64,000 nt of DNA from Paenibacillus_S vulneris (GCF_039543185.1 NZ_BAABJG010000008.1:1-64000); one strand, 5' to 3'. Numbered from the stretch's first letter, positions 35,474 through 44,637 are shown. The notes: generated from the sequence alone by a model not told the origin. A program made the numbers and translations.

Positions 35474-37342
35474 TCACGAGCTGTACTTCCGCCTATATTT
35501 GGAGAGGGTCGATAAGGGCCATATCCAATTTTCGCTATGATAATTGACATAAACGCTTCCCGGAAGGCCGGAGCCTGTGGGATAGGCAGATCTCCAATCC
35601 GAGGTATGCAGCAATTCGATCAAGCACCGAACGCCCCGATCTATAGCTTCGTTAGGCCGATCGTGTGTATCGATCAGCATATCGAGTGCCCATGCGGTTT
35701 GAGAAGGGGTGCTGTGTTTCAATGGAACATACTTTCTTTGTATGTCGCTGTAGCAGGATTCACCCCAGCCGCCATCCGCATTCTGGATGGACAGCATCCA
35801 CCGGACCGATCGTTCTAGGGCTGGATGATGCACCGGGATACCGACGGCAATCAGTCCTGTCACCGCAGCGCTGCTGCCGTGAATGTAGCATATCCCCCAG
35901 CGCCCGAACCAGCTGCCGTCCTGCTCCTGCTGACGAATGATCCATTGTGCGGCTTTTTGCACAGGAAGACGGGTGACGCTCTGCCCTGCCTCGTTCCCTA
36001 GAAGCAACAGCGTGCGTGCCGTTAAATCAACGGTGGAGCGGTCCAATATAATATCTTCTGCATGGTCAAACGCAAAGAAGTGGGCCATCCGTTCTGTAGA
36101 TTCCCTTTCAAAAGCCGACCAGCCCCCGTCGTCATTTTGCATGGCAAGCACCCAGCGCAAACCGGTTTCCCATGCTTGTTTATATTGTGGTGATTGGAAT
36201 GTGTAAGGCTTGATGGCCCTAAGGGCCGCCGTAGTATCGTCCACATCGGGATACAGTGTATTGATATTGGAAAAACCCCAGCCGCCAGGCGGAGTGCCGG
36301 GACAGCGCAGCGCCCAATCGCCATACCGGGTTTGCTGACGAGGCAGCAGGTATTCCGCCGCTTTTTGAATAACAGGATGTTGATAGGATAGGCCTGCCTG
36401 CTGAAGGGCATTGCTGATCATAGCCGTATCCCAGACCGTTGAAGTGGATACCTGCAAATGGGCTTTATGCTCATTCGTACACAATAAGGTGCTTAAGCTG
36501 TGAATGGCTTTGTTTAGTACAGGAGAGCGGTTCTTATACCCTAGCGAATGCAGGGCAAAAATCATCAATATCGTTGCCGTAGAATAGGTCAGCAAAGTGC
36601 CGTCGGGCTCCATTCGATCCAGCATGAACTTTTCTGCTTTCTCCAGCGCGGCTTCGTGAAGCGGGGCATGGAGGAACGGAGCCGCTTCCAACAGCCGGTG
36701 AATGGCGGCAATCCAGGAGGGGTGGCCGCTGAAGGGCAGCTTTTCTCCTGCATACAGTTCGGACAAATCGGGTGTAGCCTCATTGCGTATGGAGTAGCTG
36801 GCGTTAGCCAAGATCATGACGGGGACCAGATGAACTCTCGCATGTCCGGATAAATCGTAGATGTTAAAGATAAACCAGGAAGGCGCCAGCATGAATTCAA
36901 TAGGAACCTTCAGTTTATCGGGCCAGGGGGATTGTCCTGTGACAGCCAAAAAGACCTGAGTAAGCATCGTTTTTACTTGGGCAAGACCGCCTCGGGCAAG
37001 AATAAACTGCTTGGCTTTTTGCAAGCGGGCATCATCGGCAGTGTAATAGCCTGAGTAGACAAGCGCGTAATAGGCTTCGACGGTTGCTTCCAAATCGCCT
37101 TCCTGCTGATCGTGAAAAAGCTTCCATGCTCCGTTAGCCTGCTGAGTGCTAACAATTCGTTCCGCCAGCTTGCGAATGAGCGGCTCATGATCCGGAAGCT
37201 GCAGCGATCGAATCAGCAGAATCATATAGCAGTCGGTCATAGGACCGGTTTCAAAGCAGAGCCGCCACGAGCCGTCCTGCTGCTGCAGCTGCTGCAATCG
37301 GGCAATCATTTCATGAATTTGTGCAATTATGTGTTGGTTCAT
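35474..37342 (-). CDS. Squalene-hopene cyclase / sporulenol-synthase-like terpene cyclase
   Basis: A 622-residue class II triterpene cyclase. The catalytic DxDD motif appears as PDVDDTTAAL, and several QW repeats are visible (QANGAWKLF, QNDDGGWSAF, QEQDGSWFGRWG, QNADGGWGESC). Bacilli use such enzymes either for hopanoids or for sporulenol, a spore lipid made by SqhC; the sporulation context favours the latter, but sequence alone does not decide. ATG 37342 follows GAGGTG. No squalene synthase gene is nearby. Confidence 0.9.
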   Translation of the reverse strand: MNQHIIAQIHEMIARLQQLQQQDGSWRLCFETGPMTDCYMILLIRSLQLPDHEPLIRKLAERIVSTQQANGAWKLFHDQQEGDLEATVEAYYALVYSGYYTADDARLQKAKQFILARGGLAQVKTMLTQVFLAVTGQSPWPDKLKVPIEFMLAPSWFIFNIYDLSGHARVHLVPVMILANASYSIRNEATPDLSELYAGEKLPFSGHPSWIAAIHRLLEAAPFLHAPLHEAALEKAEKFMLDRMEPDGTLLTYSTATILMIFALHSLGYKNRSPVLNKAIHSLSTLLCTNEHKAHLQVSTSTVWDTAMISNALQQAGLSYQHPVIQKAAEYLLPRQQTRYGDWALRCPGTPPGGWGFSNINTLYPDVDDTTAALRAIKPYTFQSPQYKQAWETGLRWVLAMQNDDGGWSAFERESTERMAHFFAFDHAEDIILDRSTVDLTARTLLLLGNEAGQSVTRLPVQKAAQWIIRQQEQDGSWFGRWGICYIHGSSAAVTGLIAVGIPVHHPALERSVRWMLSIQNADGGWGESCYSDIQRKYVPLKHSTPSQTAWALDMLIDTHDRPNEAIDRGVRCLIELLHTSDWRSAYPTGSGLPGSVYVNYHSENWIWPLSTLSKYRRKYSS

Positions 37343-37496
37343 CGGTTCACCTCGATTCATGTGTCTATCTTCTATTTGTATGCTTCGAGGAGTCTGCTAT
37401 GCTTGGTGTGAGAGAGCGTTTATCTGGTTTCTATCAACGTTTTATTATAAACTAGGGAAAAAGAGTAAAAGGATTATTACGATTCGGAGGGTATCT

Positions 37497-38360
37497 ATGA
37501 AACTATTGCGGGATTCCCAGCTGACGCTGCTTTGGACAGCGCGGATTGATTACTCCAAGGGCAGTCAGGTGGAGACTCATGTTCACTCCGATTATGATCA
37601 GCTCCTGGTTGTATTGTCTGGCCACGGGAAAGTAATGATGGGACAGCAAGAATACGATCTGCAGGAAGGACACGCTTATTTATTTATGAAAGGGATTTCA
37701 CACGCCTTTCGATTTACGGGGCAGAGCGTTACGCTGGATTTCAAGTTTAGATTGGCGGATAAGGAAATGTCCGACTATTTTTCATCCATCAGATCGTTCA
37801 GCCCATACGACAGCGCCCAGCTGGCAGAGCTCAAGCAATGGTATAAAATGTCTCTGCTACAAGCCAGAAACCCGGGCCGCTTCCATCCTATCAGCATCGA
37901 GGCCGGGTTAAAGGGGACGCTGGTATCGATTTTATCCGGCAAAGGCTCGGTTCAATCGGGTCCCTACACTCAGACCGGGTTCCAGGAATCCAGCGATCCG
38001 ATCGTTGATTATATGAAAACGCATTTTGCGGGAAAAATTACGCTCGGGCTGCTGTCGAAGCGGTTCGGCTTTAACCCGAATTATTTGATTAAACGATTTT
38101 TTGACAAAACCGGCATGACGCCGATCCAATATTTGCAAGAGATCCGCTTGGAGAAAGCGAAGGAATATCTCGAATTTACGGATTTGCCCATATCTGAAGT
38201 CGCGGAGAAGGTTGGCTGGACGCAAGCTTATTTTTCCAAAATAGTCAAGAAGCGTATGGGACAATCCCCGTCTCAATACAGGGACTCTCTATTAAATGCG
38301 ATCGGCAAGGATATTATTTTGGAAGAGAGCTTTTCGAATGTGTGGCGCATCGTACCTTAA
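37497..38360 (+). CDS. AraC-family transcriptional regulator
   Basis: A 287-residue regulator with an N-terminal cupin sensor (residues about 15-90, THVHSDYDQLLVVLSG) and two C-terminal helix-turn-helix motifs (ITLGLLSKRFGFNPNYL; PISEVAEKVGWTQAYFSKIVKK). ATG 37497 follows CGGAGG. It lies directly before a dehydrogenase and an alginate-lyase-like gene, so it probably controls use of an acidic or deoxy-sugar oligosaccharide. Confidence 0.9.
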   Translation: MKLLRDSQLTLLWTARIDYSKGSQVETHVHSDYDQLLVVLSGHGKVMMGQQEYDLQEGHAYLFMKGISHAFRFTGQSVTLDFKFRLADKEMSDYFSSIRSFSPYDSAQLAELKQWYKMSLLQARNPGRFHPISIEAGLKGTLVSILSGKGSVQSGPYTQTGFQESSDPIVDYMKTHFAGKITLGLLSKRFGFNPNYLIKRFFDKTGMTPIQYLQEIRLEKAKEYLEFTDLPISEVAEKVGWTQAYFSKIVKKRMGQSPSQYRDSLLNAIGKDIILEESFSNVWRIVP

Positions 38361-38471
38361 GGAAGAACCTGAATAATGGCAACAAACAGATGAAGTTTAT
38401 CTCTGTTCGCTCCAAAGTCCCATCCGATATAATTTGAAGGGATAGAAGAGAGAAGGGGATGAGAGAAGCTT

Positions 38472-39509
38472 ATGGTTAGAAAAATGTCTGTTCCGCCGAT
38501 GGAACTGGTAGATTATGAAGGGGAAGGGACTCAGTTATGTGCTGTGGTGGAGGAAGTCGGCAGCATTACGCTGAAAAGAGCGCTGATTCCGGAGCCGGGA
38601 GAAGGGGAAGTTCGCGTTAAGGTCAAATGGGTCGGCATCTGCGGCAGTGACGTAGAAGTGTTTCGGGGTGCCCGTGAGCCTGAATTTATATCGTATCCAA
38701 CAAGACTCGGTCATGAAGTGGCCGGCGTCATCGATAAAGTAGGTCCTAATGTGATCGGACTTAAGGTCGGGGATCCGGTAGCTCTTCGTTATATTTGGGG
38801 GGCATTCGCGGAATATGTGTGCTGTACGCCGTTTTCCGTCAAGGTATTGCCCAAAGATCTGCCGTTAATTGAAGGGTCTCTAATAGAGGTGCTGCCGGGA
38901 GTTATCCATGCCGCAGAGCTGGGAGAGATCTCTCCTCATAAAAATGTGCTTATCACTGGACAAGGTGTGAGCGGCCTGGTTATGACCCAAGTCGTCAGTC
39001 TGTTCAGTCCCCGCAATCTCGTAGTGACGGATTTATTCGACGAGAAGCTGGCGCTGGCTCGCAAATATGGAGCAACCCACACTTACAAAATGCCTTCGGC
39101 TGACGCTAATACGATGGATATCGTGGGCAAGGATTTTCCCGATGGCTTCGACGTCGTCATTCCATGCTTGCTGGAGGGCGATGGTATGGTAGACGCCATC
39201 AACGCTGCCGCGCAAAATGGCCGTATTGTTATGTACGGCTGCATCGGAACCTGTCACAAGCCGGTCGATTTCTTCAAAATTCATAAGAAGCGCCTGGATA
39301 TTTTCTCTACGGAACCGAAACGGGATATCGATAACCGGCGGTATTTCGACCAGGGATTACGGCTTGTCCTTGACGGACTGGTAAATACCGAGGAAATGAT
39401 CACGCATGTCGTCAAGCTGGACCAAGTCGCTGAGGCGTTCAAGCTGAGAAACGAGCATAAGGGCAATACGATTCATGTGATGATCGATTGTGAGATGAAG
39501 GCCAATTAA
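38472..39509 (+). CDS. Medium-chain zinc-type dehydrogenase without structural zinc lobe
   Basis: A 345-residue MDR oxidoreductase, probably oxidising a polyol or sugar with NAD(P). The catalytic zinc ligands C57 (GICGSD) and H81-E82 (RLGHEVAG) are present. The four-Cys structural zinc lobe normally found after the GDxV motif is missing; GDPVALRYIWGAFAEYV runs straight through. The Rossmann fold begins near NVLITGQGVSGLV. Upstream ribosome site is weak; an internal ATG (codon 5) is possible. Confidence 0.87.
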   Translation: MVRKMSVPPMELVDYEGEGTQLCAVVEEVGSITLKRALIPEPGEGEVRVKVKWVGICGSDVEVFRGAREPEFISYPTRLGHEVAGVIDKVGPNVIGLKVGDPVALRYIWGAFAEYVCCTPFSVKVLPKDLPLIEGSLIEVLPGVIHAAELGEISPHKNVLITGQGVSGLVMTQVVSLFSPRNLVVTDLFDEKLALARKYGATHTYKMPSADANTMDIVGKDFPDGFDVVIPCLLEGDGMVDAINAAAQNGRIVMYGCIGTCHKPVDFFKIHKKRLDIFSTEPKRDIDNRRYFDQGLRLVLDGLVNTEEMITHVVKLDQVAEAFKLRNEHKGNTIHVMIDCEMKAN

Positions 39510-39535
39510 GCATTACCTAAAGGAGCAGATGATAG

Positions 39536-40660
39536 ATGAGCAATCCAATGATTTCCGGCGGCTTGAGGGACACTCATGCATTATTCGATAAAGAGTGGAT
39601 TCTGCGTCATGCGGAAGCGTCTCTTCAAGCGGCTACGATACATATTACAGACAGCATAGCCAAGATGAGCGAGGGCGGTATCCACGATTTTTACTCTAAT
39701 GGAGATTACTGGTGGCCGAATCCGGATACGCCAGACGGACTTCCTTACATACGCCGGGATGGCGAGAGCAATCCGAACAATTTTGACAGCCATCGCCTTG
39801 GACTAAGAAGCATGAGAACGCATACGGCAAATCTGGCTGCAGCCTATGCTCTGACCGGTAATGAAGCTTTTGCCGAAAAAGCGGTTCAATTCGTAAAGGA
39901 GTTTTTTCTGGACGAGGCTACGCTAATGAATCCTCATTTGCTCTACGCGCAGGCCATTCCTGGCATTTGTGCGGGCCGCGGCATCGGCATCATCGATACC
40001 TTGCATTTGATCGATATTCCGTTTGCCGTAGAAGCGCTAAAAGGGTCGCAGGCAATGACAGAGGAGATTTACCGGGGGTTAAAGCAGTGGTTCAGCGATT
40101 ATTTACAATGGATGAGCACGCATCCTAACGGAATTGAAGAAATGAATACGGACAACAACCATTCCGTATGCTGGTTCGTACAGGCATCGGCATTCGCGTG
40201 GTTTACCGGAAATGAGGAAATGCTCGCCTTCTGCAGACAGCGGTATAAAGAGAAGCTGCTTCCCGAGCAAATGGCGGAGGACGGCAGCTTCCCGCGCGAA
40301 TTGGCGAGGACAAAGCCATACGGGTATGCGATATTTGTCCTGGATAATATGGTGACGTTGTGCCATATTTTATCGACGCCCGAGGATAACTTGTGGAGCT
40401 TCGAGCTGCAGGATGGCCGCGGTATCCGGAAAGGCTTATCATATTTATTCCCTTATCTGCAGGACAAGAGCCGTTGGCCATATGCTCCGGATGTGGAGCA
40501 TTTTGAAGGCTGGCCGGCTAAAGTATCCTCCCTGTTATTTGCCGGGCTTGCACTCGGGGAGGAAGACTATATCCAGCTGTGGAAGGAGCTAGACCCGGAT
40601 CCCACCGATACGGAGGTTCGCCGCAATATCGCGGTTCGCCAGCCGATCTTGTGGTTATGA
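39536..40660 (+). CDS. Alginate-lyase family protein
   Basis: A 374-residue (alpha/alpha)-barrel protein resembling the Alginate_lyase family (PF05426). Landmarks are YWWPNPDTPDGLPYIRRDG, a SHRLGLRSMRTHTANLAAAY helix and MNTDNNHSVCWF, where Asn and His are typical active-site residues. It lacks a signal peptide, so it would act in the cytosol on imported oligosaccharides. It follows the dehydrogenase by 26 nt and AAGGAG. Substrate not established. Confidence 0.82.
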   Translation: MSNPMISGGLRDTHALFDKEWILRHAEASLQAATIHITDSIAKMSEGGIHDFYSNGDYWWPNPDTPDGLPYIRRDGESNPNNFDSHRLGLRSMRTHTANLAAAYALTGNEAFAEKAVQFVKEFFLDEATLMNPHLLYAQAIPGICAGRGIGIIDTLHLIDIPFAVEALKGSQAMTEEIYRGLKQWFSDYLQWMSTHPNGIEEMNTDNNHSVCWFVQASAFAWFTGNEEMLAFCRQRYKEKLLPEQMAEDGSFPRELARTKPYGYAIFVLDNMVTLCHILSTPEDNLWSFELQDGRGIRKGLSYLFPYLQDKSRWPYAPDVEHFEGWPAKVSSLLFAGLALGEEDYIQLWKELDPDPTDTEVRRNIAVRQPILWL

Positions 40661-40673
40661 GGCAAAGGAAATC

Positions 40674-40717
40674 AACAGGAAGTGTCTGTGTCCAAACAGG
40701 CGCTTCCTGTTTTTTTC
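40674..40717 (+). terminator. Rho-independent terminator
   Basis: AACAGGAAG at 40674-40682 pairs with CTTCCTGTT at 40703-40711 followed by a T-run. Confidence 0.85.
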
Positions 40718-40791
40718 TCTTGTCCGGGGGCGGGGAAGCTTGGTACTATAGAAATTTCCCCTGTGCAAAGCCCATTTTTTTCAGCAACTGC

Positions 40792-40819
40792 ACCAATAGA
40801 TAGAGCCATTCATAAACTA
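40792..40819 (+). promoter_or_regulatory. SigK-like promoter of gerE
   Basis: AC at 40792-40793, exactly 17 nt, then CATAAACTA at 40811-40819, matching AC-N16/17-CATAnnnTA. gerE of B. subtilis is SigK-dependent, so the match fits known biology. Confidence 0.75.
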
Positions 40820-40880
40820 ACTTTGACTGTATCCCTACACCTTGTAATGATACAAAAACCCGAGCAAGGAGGGGTGACAT

Positions 40881-41105
40881 TTGAAGGGCAGCGACCACAA
40901 AAGTAAATTTTTGCTAACCAATCGTGAACGCGAAGTTTTCGAACTGTTAGTGCAGGACAAAACTACCAAGGATATAGCACAACAGCTGTTTATCAGCGAG
41001 AAAACGGTGCGTAACCATATCTCTAACGTCATGCAAAAACTGAATGTAAAAGGTCGTTCACAAGCAGTTGTCGAGCTGATCAAGCTTGGGGAGTTAACCA
41101 TCTGA
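40881..41105 (+). CDS. gerE: Spore-coat gene regulator GerE
   Basis: A 74-residue LuxR-type helix-turn-helix protein without a sensor domain, the usual size for GerE. The core LTNREREVFELLVQDKTTKD, then FISEKTVRNHISNVMQKLNV and GRSQAVVEL, is nearly identical to B. subtilis GerE as I recall it. GerE controls late mother-cell coat genes. It starts with TTG at 40881 after AAGGAGGGG. It is the only intact copy; truncated and mutated copies lie at 42302, 45556 and 46878. Confidence 0.96.
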   Translation: MKGSDHKSKFLLTNREREVFELLVQDKTTKDIAQQLFISEKTVRNHISNVMQKLNVKGRSQAVVELIKLGELTI

Positions 41106-41165
41106 TCAGTCAGGCAATCCCGCTTTGCACAGTCTAGTCCTACTTAGCCTTCTTAAGCGCTTTTC

Positions 41166-41262
41166 CCTCGGAAGATGCGCGGGGAGGCTCTTTGGTTTGT
41201 TTACATATTAGGTGACATTAGTTTTTCGGGCCTTAGAAAAGACGCAGTAGTTTTTTTACTGC
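41166..41262 (+). terminator. gerE 3' hairpins
   Basis: Two weak hairpins: CCTC/GAGG (41166-41187) followed by CTCTTT, and GCAGTA/TACTGC around a T-rich loop (41244-41262). Both are conserved in the gerE copy near 45690-45800, which shows that the duplicated unit extends beyond the coding region. Confidence 0.45.
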
Positions 41263-41313
41263 TATTTAACCGGTAGTGGTTGTATAGCTCGGTTTTGTAT
41301 TGAAAATGAAGTA

Positions 41314-41341
41314 CCCTGCAGGGGATTGCGTTCCTGCAGGG
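41314..41341 (-). terminator. Hairpin downstream of the collagen-like gene
   Basis: CCCTGCAGG at 41314-41322 pairs with CCTGCAGGG at 41333-41341. It lies 17 nt after the stop of the minus-strand collagen-like gene; the T-run is poor. Confidence 0.55.
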
Positions 41342-41357
41342 CACACTCTCAAGAAGT

Positions 41358-41951
41358 TTAATTATCAACCTTTGTTAGGGTTAAGGCACAATTTGAATAT
41401 TGTACGTTTCCACCTGCAGATACTATAAGCATTTGCACAGTATCGCCCTGTGATAATGGAATTTGGATTGTACTTGATTGCTTACTTATCGAAGCTAGAC
41501 CAGGCTGTACACTTTCTTGGCGTGTAATTTGACCTTCTGGAATTGGGGTATTGTTTATGAGATATCTAACTACGATAGAGCCAGACGGCTGCGATATCGC
41601 TGTTGTGAAAGAAAAGGTAATTAAATAATCACCAGAACTCCCCACTTTTAAGGAACTGTTTATAGGGGTAACGCCGCTCGAATTACCAGGAGTATTAAAT
41701 TGGATTCGTTCACCCGTACCTCCGTCCCCTACCTCATCAGTTAAATATAAAGAACCAAATACTGGTGCAATTCCGGCGCCAGCGGGTCCCGTCGGTCCAG
41801 GTTCACCCTGTGGCCCAACAGGACCAGTTGGGCCGGCTGACCCTGGAGGTCCCGGGGGCCCCGTTGGTCCAGTAGGTCCAGTTGGCCCCGTAGGCCCTGT
41901 CAGCCCCGTGTGACCAGTCATACCAGTTAAGCCCTGATCCCCCACAAGCAT
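41358..41951 (-). CDS. BclA-like collagen-repeat spore surface protein
   Basis: A 197-residue protein. After a short N-terminus (MLVGDQG) come about 17 Gly-X-Y triplets, many GPT, such as GPTGPTGPTGPTGPPGPPG. The remaining 135 residues look like the beta-sandwich (C1q/TNF-like) head of BclA-type exosporium proteins. Thr residues in GPT are known glycosylation sites in BclA, and Pro in the Y position could be hydroxylated. ATG 41951 follows AAAGGAGA. It has an exact SigK-like promoter. Unlike BclA it lacks the long N-terminal anchor. Confidence 0.88.
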   Translation of the reverse strand: MLVGDQGLTGMTGHTGLTGPTGPTGPTGPTGPPGPPGSAGPTGPVGPQGEPGPTGPAGAGIAPVFGSLYLTDEVGDGGTGERIQFNTPGNSSGVTPINSSLKVGSSGDYLITFSFTTAISQPSGSIVVRYLINNTPIPEGQITRQESVQPGLASISKQSSTIQIPLSQGDTVQMLIVSAGGNVQYSNCALTLTKVDN

Positions 41952-41975
41952 CACTCTCCTTTTATCATCTTGTAT

Positions 41976-42003
41976 TATTTTATGTCTATCAACTTGGACA
42001 AGT
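41976..42003 (-). promoter_or_regulatory. SigK-like promoter of the collagen-like gene
   Basis: Minus strand: AC (42003-42002), 17 nt, CATAAAATA (41984-41976). It lies 24 nt before the ATG. The degenerate second collagen gene (46217-46721) has lost this segment. Confidence 0.7.
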
Positions 42004-42067
42004 AATGGATACTTGTCAGGGAGTAAAAGACTAATTGTGAGGGGGCAAATTTGAATATTTATTAGTG

Positions 42068-42190
42068 ATATAACATCAGCGGACTTTTAAAAACTTGATA
42101 TCGGTTCAGATTATTCGGCCAATGATGTCGCAGATTTTATAAATCGATACGATAACCATGTCATTGGTTTAAATGCAAAATCCATCAACG
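42068..42190. repeat. Duplicated collagen-upstream segment, copy 1
   Basis: About 120 nt (from ATATAACATCAGCGGAC to ATCCATCAACG) closely match 46755-46875. Together with gerE and the collagen gene this marks a large segmental duplication. Confidence 0.85.
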
Positions 42191-42301
42191 TCGAAGATCT
42201 TAACCCTTGTTGGTGAAATACGACCAACGTGAGATTGGATCCATTGCAGGGTCAGTGACCAGTCGTCGGTGATAACGATAAATTGATGGATATAAGTGTT
42301 A

Positions 42302-42389
42302 AACTGTTAGTGCAGGACAAAACTACCAAGGATATAGCACAACAGCTGTTTATCAGCGAGAAAACGGTGCGTAACCCTATCTCTAACGT
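42302..42389 (+). pseudogene. gerE copy 2, 5' fragment
   Basis: Starting at AACTGTTAGTGCAGGAC the sequence matches codons about 20-49 of intact gerE with a single visible mismatch (CAT to CCT), then stops abruptly after ATCTCTAACGT. The remainder continues at 45556 beyond a 3.17-kb insertion. The first 19 codons are absent. The near-identity indicates a recent duplication. Confidence 0.9.
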
Positions 42390-42402
42390 AGGTGTGTTGA
42401 AA

Positions 42403-42440
42403 AACAAACAGACCGGATAGTTCTGCTCAGTCTGTTTGTT
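42403..42440 (-). terminator. Rho-independent terminator of the minus-strand nuclease-like gene
   Basis: AACAAACAGAC (42403-42413) pairs perfectly with GTCTGTTTGTT (42430-42440). On the minus strand it is followed by TTTTTC and lies 36 nt after the stop at 42477. Confidence 0.8.
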
Positions 42441-42476
42441 AATTATCCCTGCAGAAAATTTATCAATCTGCGTAGC

Positions 42477-43500
42477 TTATGATAGTTTTACTTCATTTCG
42501 ATAAAGGTGGTCCCTTAAACTAATCACTTTTTCTAAAGAGTTATCAATATATTGAATAAGTTCAGATTTAACATCTTTTATACTTATGCAGAAGCCATCA
42601 GCAAATGTAGGATTAGCATAACCCCCATCGGTAATTTCATAATCCCCATATTCACGTTCAATATAACCCCTAGCCACTTCGATTTCATCGATTTCTAGTC
42701 TAAGTGTGATGTGGTCAGTCCCACCACGCTCAGGGTATAACGTCCCGTTAGATGAAATTGTAAGTTGTTGGTTTTGACTATCTACTAAAGAAACTATTGT
42801 TGCGTTTAACTGGAAACCATCTGAAATAGTATACTCTTTTGATGCATCATGAAGACTTTCTATATAGAACTCAATTGCCGTATCCAATTCGTATGTAAAA
42901 TCTTCTATGCTTTCATGCGTTAATTGATCAATTATCATATATTTTAAATTAAAAATTTCGTTGGTAATAATACTATGTGTTAAAAAAAACATGAAGAATT
43001 TCTTCTAGAGACTCTCTTTTCGCATCTAAATCTTTGTTAGATAACAATCTATTTTTAAGATCATCATAAATATCGATTATTTCATCTGCATAAGAATCCA
43101 GCACGGTTGAATATTTCCTCGGAAGATCTAATAATTCTTGGATATCTTCATGTTCATTAATATCTTCGATTATCGAATCCTCATCGGGTAAGGGTTCTAG
43201 ACCAGCTTCTTCTAGATATATTTCTTCATAAATAGCCCTTGATAAGTTATAATCTTCAAATTCCTCAAATGTAAGTATTTCTAAACGAATACCTTTTGCC
43301 TCTGCTCTGTTCTTTGCAGCTTCGGAATACCCATTATTTGTAATGATTATCCCCAAATTTGCACGTATATCCTCAAGGAATCCAATAAATGAGTCAATAA
43401 CTTTAACATCGATATTTTTTGAGTAATACTTGCACTCTACACCTACGGATGCAGTAAGCTTTAAACTATTGAATTTAAATGGAACTATGTCTAGATATGG
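42477..43500 (-). pseudogene. Mrr-type restriction-endonuclease-like gene, frameshifted and 5'-truncated
   Basis: Open frame from 43500 (just after a stop) to 42973 encodes a nuclease core: SVGVECKYYSKNIDVKV with the E-x-K catalytic pair, then LGIIITNNGYSEAAKNRA, like Mrr_cat domains. It lacks any good start codon, so the 5' end is missing. At a run of eight A (42982-42989) the frame shifts into a second frame that continues to 42477 (171 codons from ATG 42992, unknown C-terminal domain). I read both as one decayed gene; two separate overlapping genes are the alternative. Confidence 0.6.
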
Positions 43501-43624
43501 TTATGGCAAAGACTTTGACAATGACGAAGGAATTATTGAATTAGACATAAGTAAGCACACAGGGAATGAGATTACGGACGAAAACGGGAAAGACATGCTG
43601 TTTGAAATAAAGGCGAATTATTAG
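43486..43624 (+). pseudogene. 3' fragment of an unknown gene
   Basis: About 45 codons (GYGKDFDNDEGIIELDIS, ending IKANY) that read like the C-terminus of a larger acidic protein. The frame abuts the truncated 5' end of the opposite-strand nuclease-like gene, suggesting a recombination junction near 43490. Family unknown. Confidence 0.4.
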
Positions 43625-43693
43625 TTGAGCAATTTAAATGAAAATATGAAATAATCAATGTGGGTAGAAGCTGAGCAATGGCTGAAGGTCAAT

Positions 43694-43964
43694 GGAATGT
43701 ATAGACGGTAATACGGATGTAATAGTCACATTTGAGGACGGTTCTAATGGATGGCGAAATTTTTCAGCATACCAAACACATACACTCGCTTTCCGAAAGG
43801 AACAAAATTACCGGCGAATGTTTATACGGCAGTCATTGGTGGGCAAGAGAAATGATCCTCATTGATGAATGTAGTCGTGACCGGATAGAAGATGTAATAA
43901 AGCAATTAATCGAGAACAAGATTTTGAGCGCATTTTTAGTAAAGTTGACGCTGTAGATGATTGA
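43694..43964 (+). pseudogene. Broken immunity-like gene (multiple frameshifts)
   Basis: Three frames together spell a plausible protein of about 90 residues: ECIDGNTDVIVTFEDGS in one frame, then SERNKITGECLYGSHWWARE and ILIDECSRDRIEDVIKQLIE in another, then DFERIFSKVDAVDD ending at TGA 43964 in a third. Small proteins of this type commonly lie beside polymorphic-toxin genes; that link is from memory and tentative. Confidence 0.55.
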
Positions 43965-44023
43965 TTCTATTATTGGTTTTTGGTAAATGTGTAATGAATA
44001 CAGCGAATACAAGGAGAAAGAAT

Positions 44024-44635
44024 ATGACCCCATTTACAAGGTCTGTCATTATTGAACCATATCATGACTGCCCATTTTGGATTGAAAGGCAAGTTACTCG
44101 GCGAGAGTATGTTGTATTAAGTTCAAATAGTACCGAAGAAGATGTTGAATTATTCCTCACGCTGTTGTTTGGATATAACAATATAGATAGTCGCTTGCCA
44201 TTGGAGGATGCGTTCAAGGAACTGTTACTGGAAGATGAGGTAGCGATGTCAGGTGGAATCGCTTTTTTCAAGAGCGAGACTGAGTTCATTTTGCCTAGTT
44301 GCTGCTGCGGTCTTGAAGGTATAGTTGATGATGTTTATCAATCAGTATTAAATAAAAAAAGTCCATGGCTTGGTCATGACCCGAGTCCAGGAATTACTTA
44401 TCATGAGAATAACGTAAAAGTTTGGTTAGATGACCCTGGCTCAAATGAAAATATAGATGTATTCAATATTGATTTTACATACGAGGAACTAATTCATAAT
44501 ATTGAAACAAGCTTGATTGATCTTGAGTCATTTATCGATATCCCTTTATACAATTGGGTTCATGCTCGTGATGAAGAGATTGGAGATCAATTCAGGATGA
44601 GAATGAAAAGCTGGCTAGGTTTTAAGGGGGCGTAA
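44024..44635 (+). CDS. Hypothetical protein, possible immunity protein
   Basis: A 203-residue acidic protein. ATG 44024 has AAGGAG 7 nt upstream; the frame is open back to 43961. Landmarks are PYHDCPFWIERQVTRREYVV, a SCCCGLEGIVDDVYQ Cys cluster, and GHDPSPGI. No membrane segment and no confident family. It is followed 2 nt later by another small gene, so the two are an operon typical of immunity arrays; function is inferred from context only. Confidence 0.65.
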   Translation: MTPFTRSVIIEPYHDCPFWIERQVTRREYVVLSSNSTEEDVELFLTLLFGYNNIDSRLPLEDAFKELLLEDEVAMSGGIAFFKSETEFILPSCCCGLEGIVDDVYQSVLNKKSPWLGHDPSPGITYHENNVKVWLDDPGSNENIDVFNIDFTYEELIHNIETSLIDLESFIDIPLYNWVHARDEEIGDQFRMRMKSWLGFKGA

Positions 44636-44637
44636 TC

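Noticed and set aside
40761..40906. Plus-strand frame across the gerE leader
   Set aside because: It overlaps the SigK-like promoter and the gerE ribosome site in another frame and shows no conserved sequence.
41875..41940. GGT-CCA-type repeats as a CRISPR or simple repeat
   Set aside because: The periodicity is that of Gly-X-Y codons in the collagen-like gene; there are no spacers.
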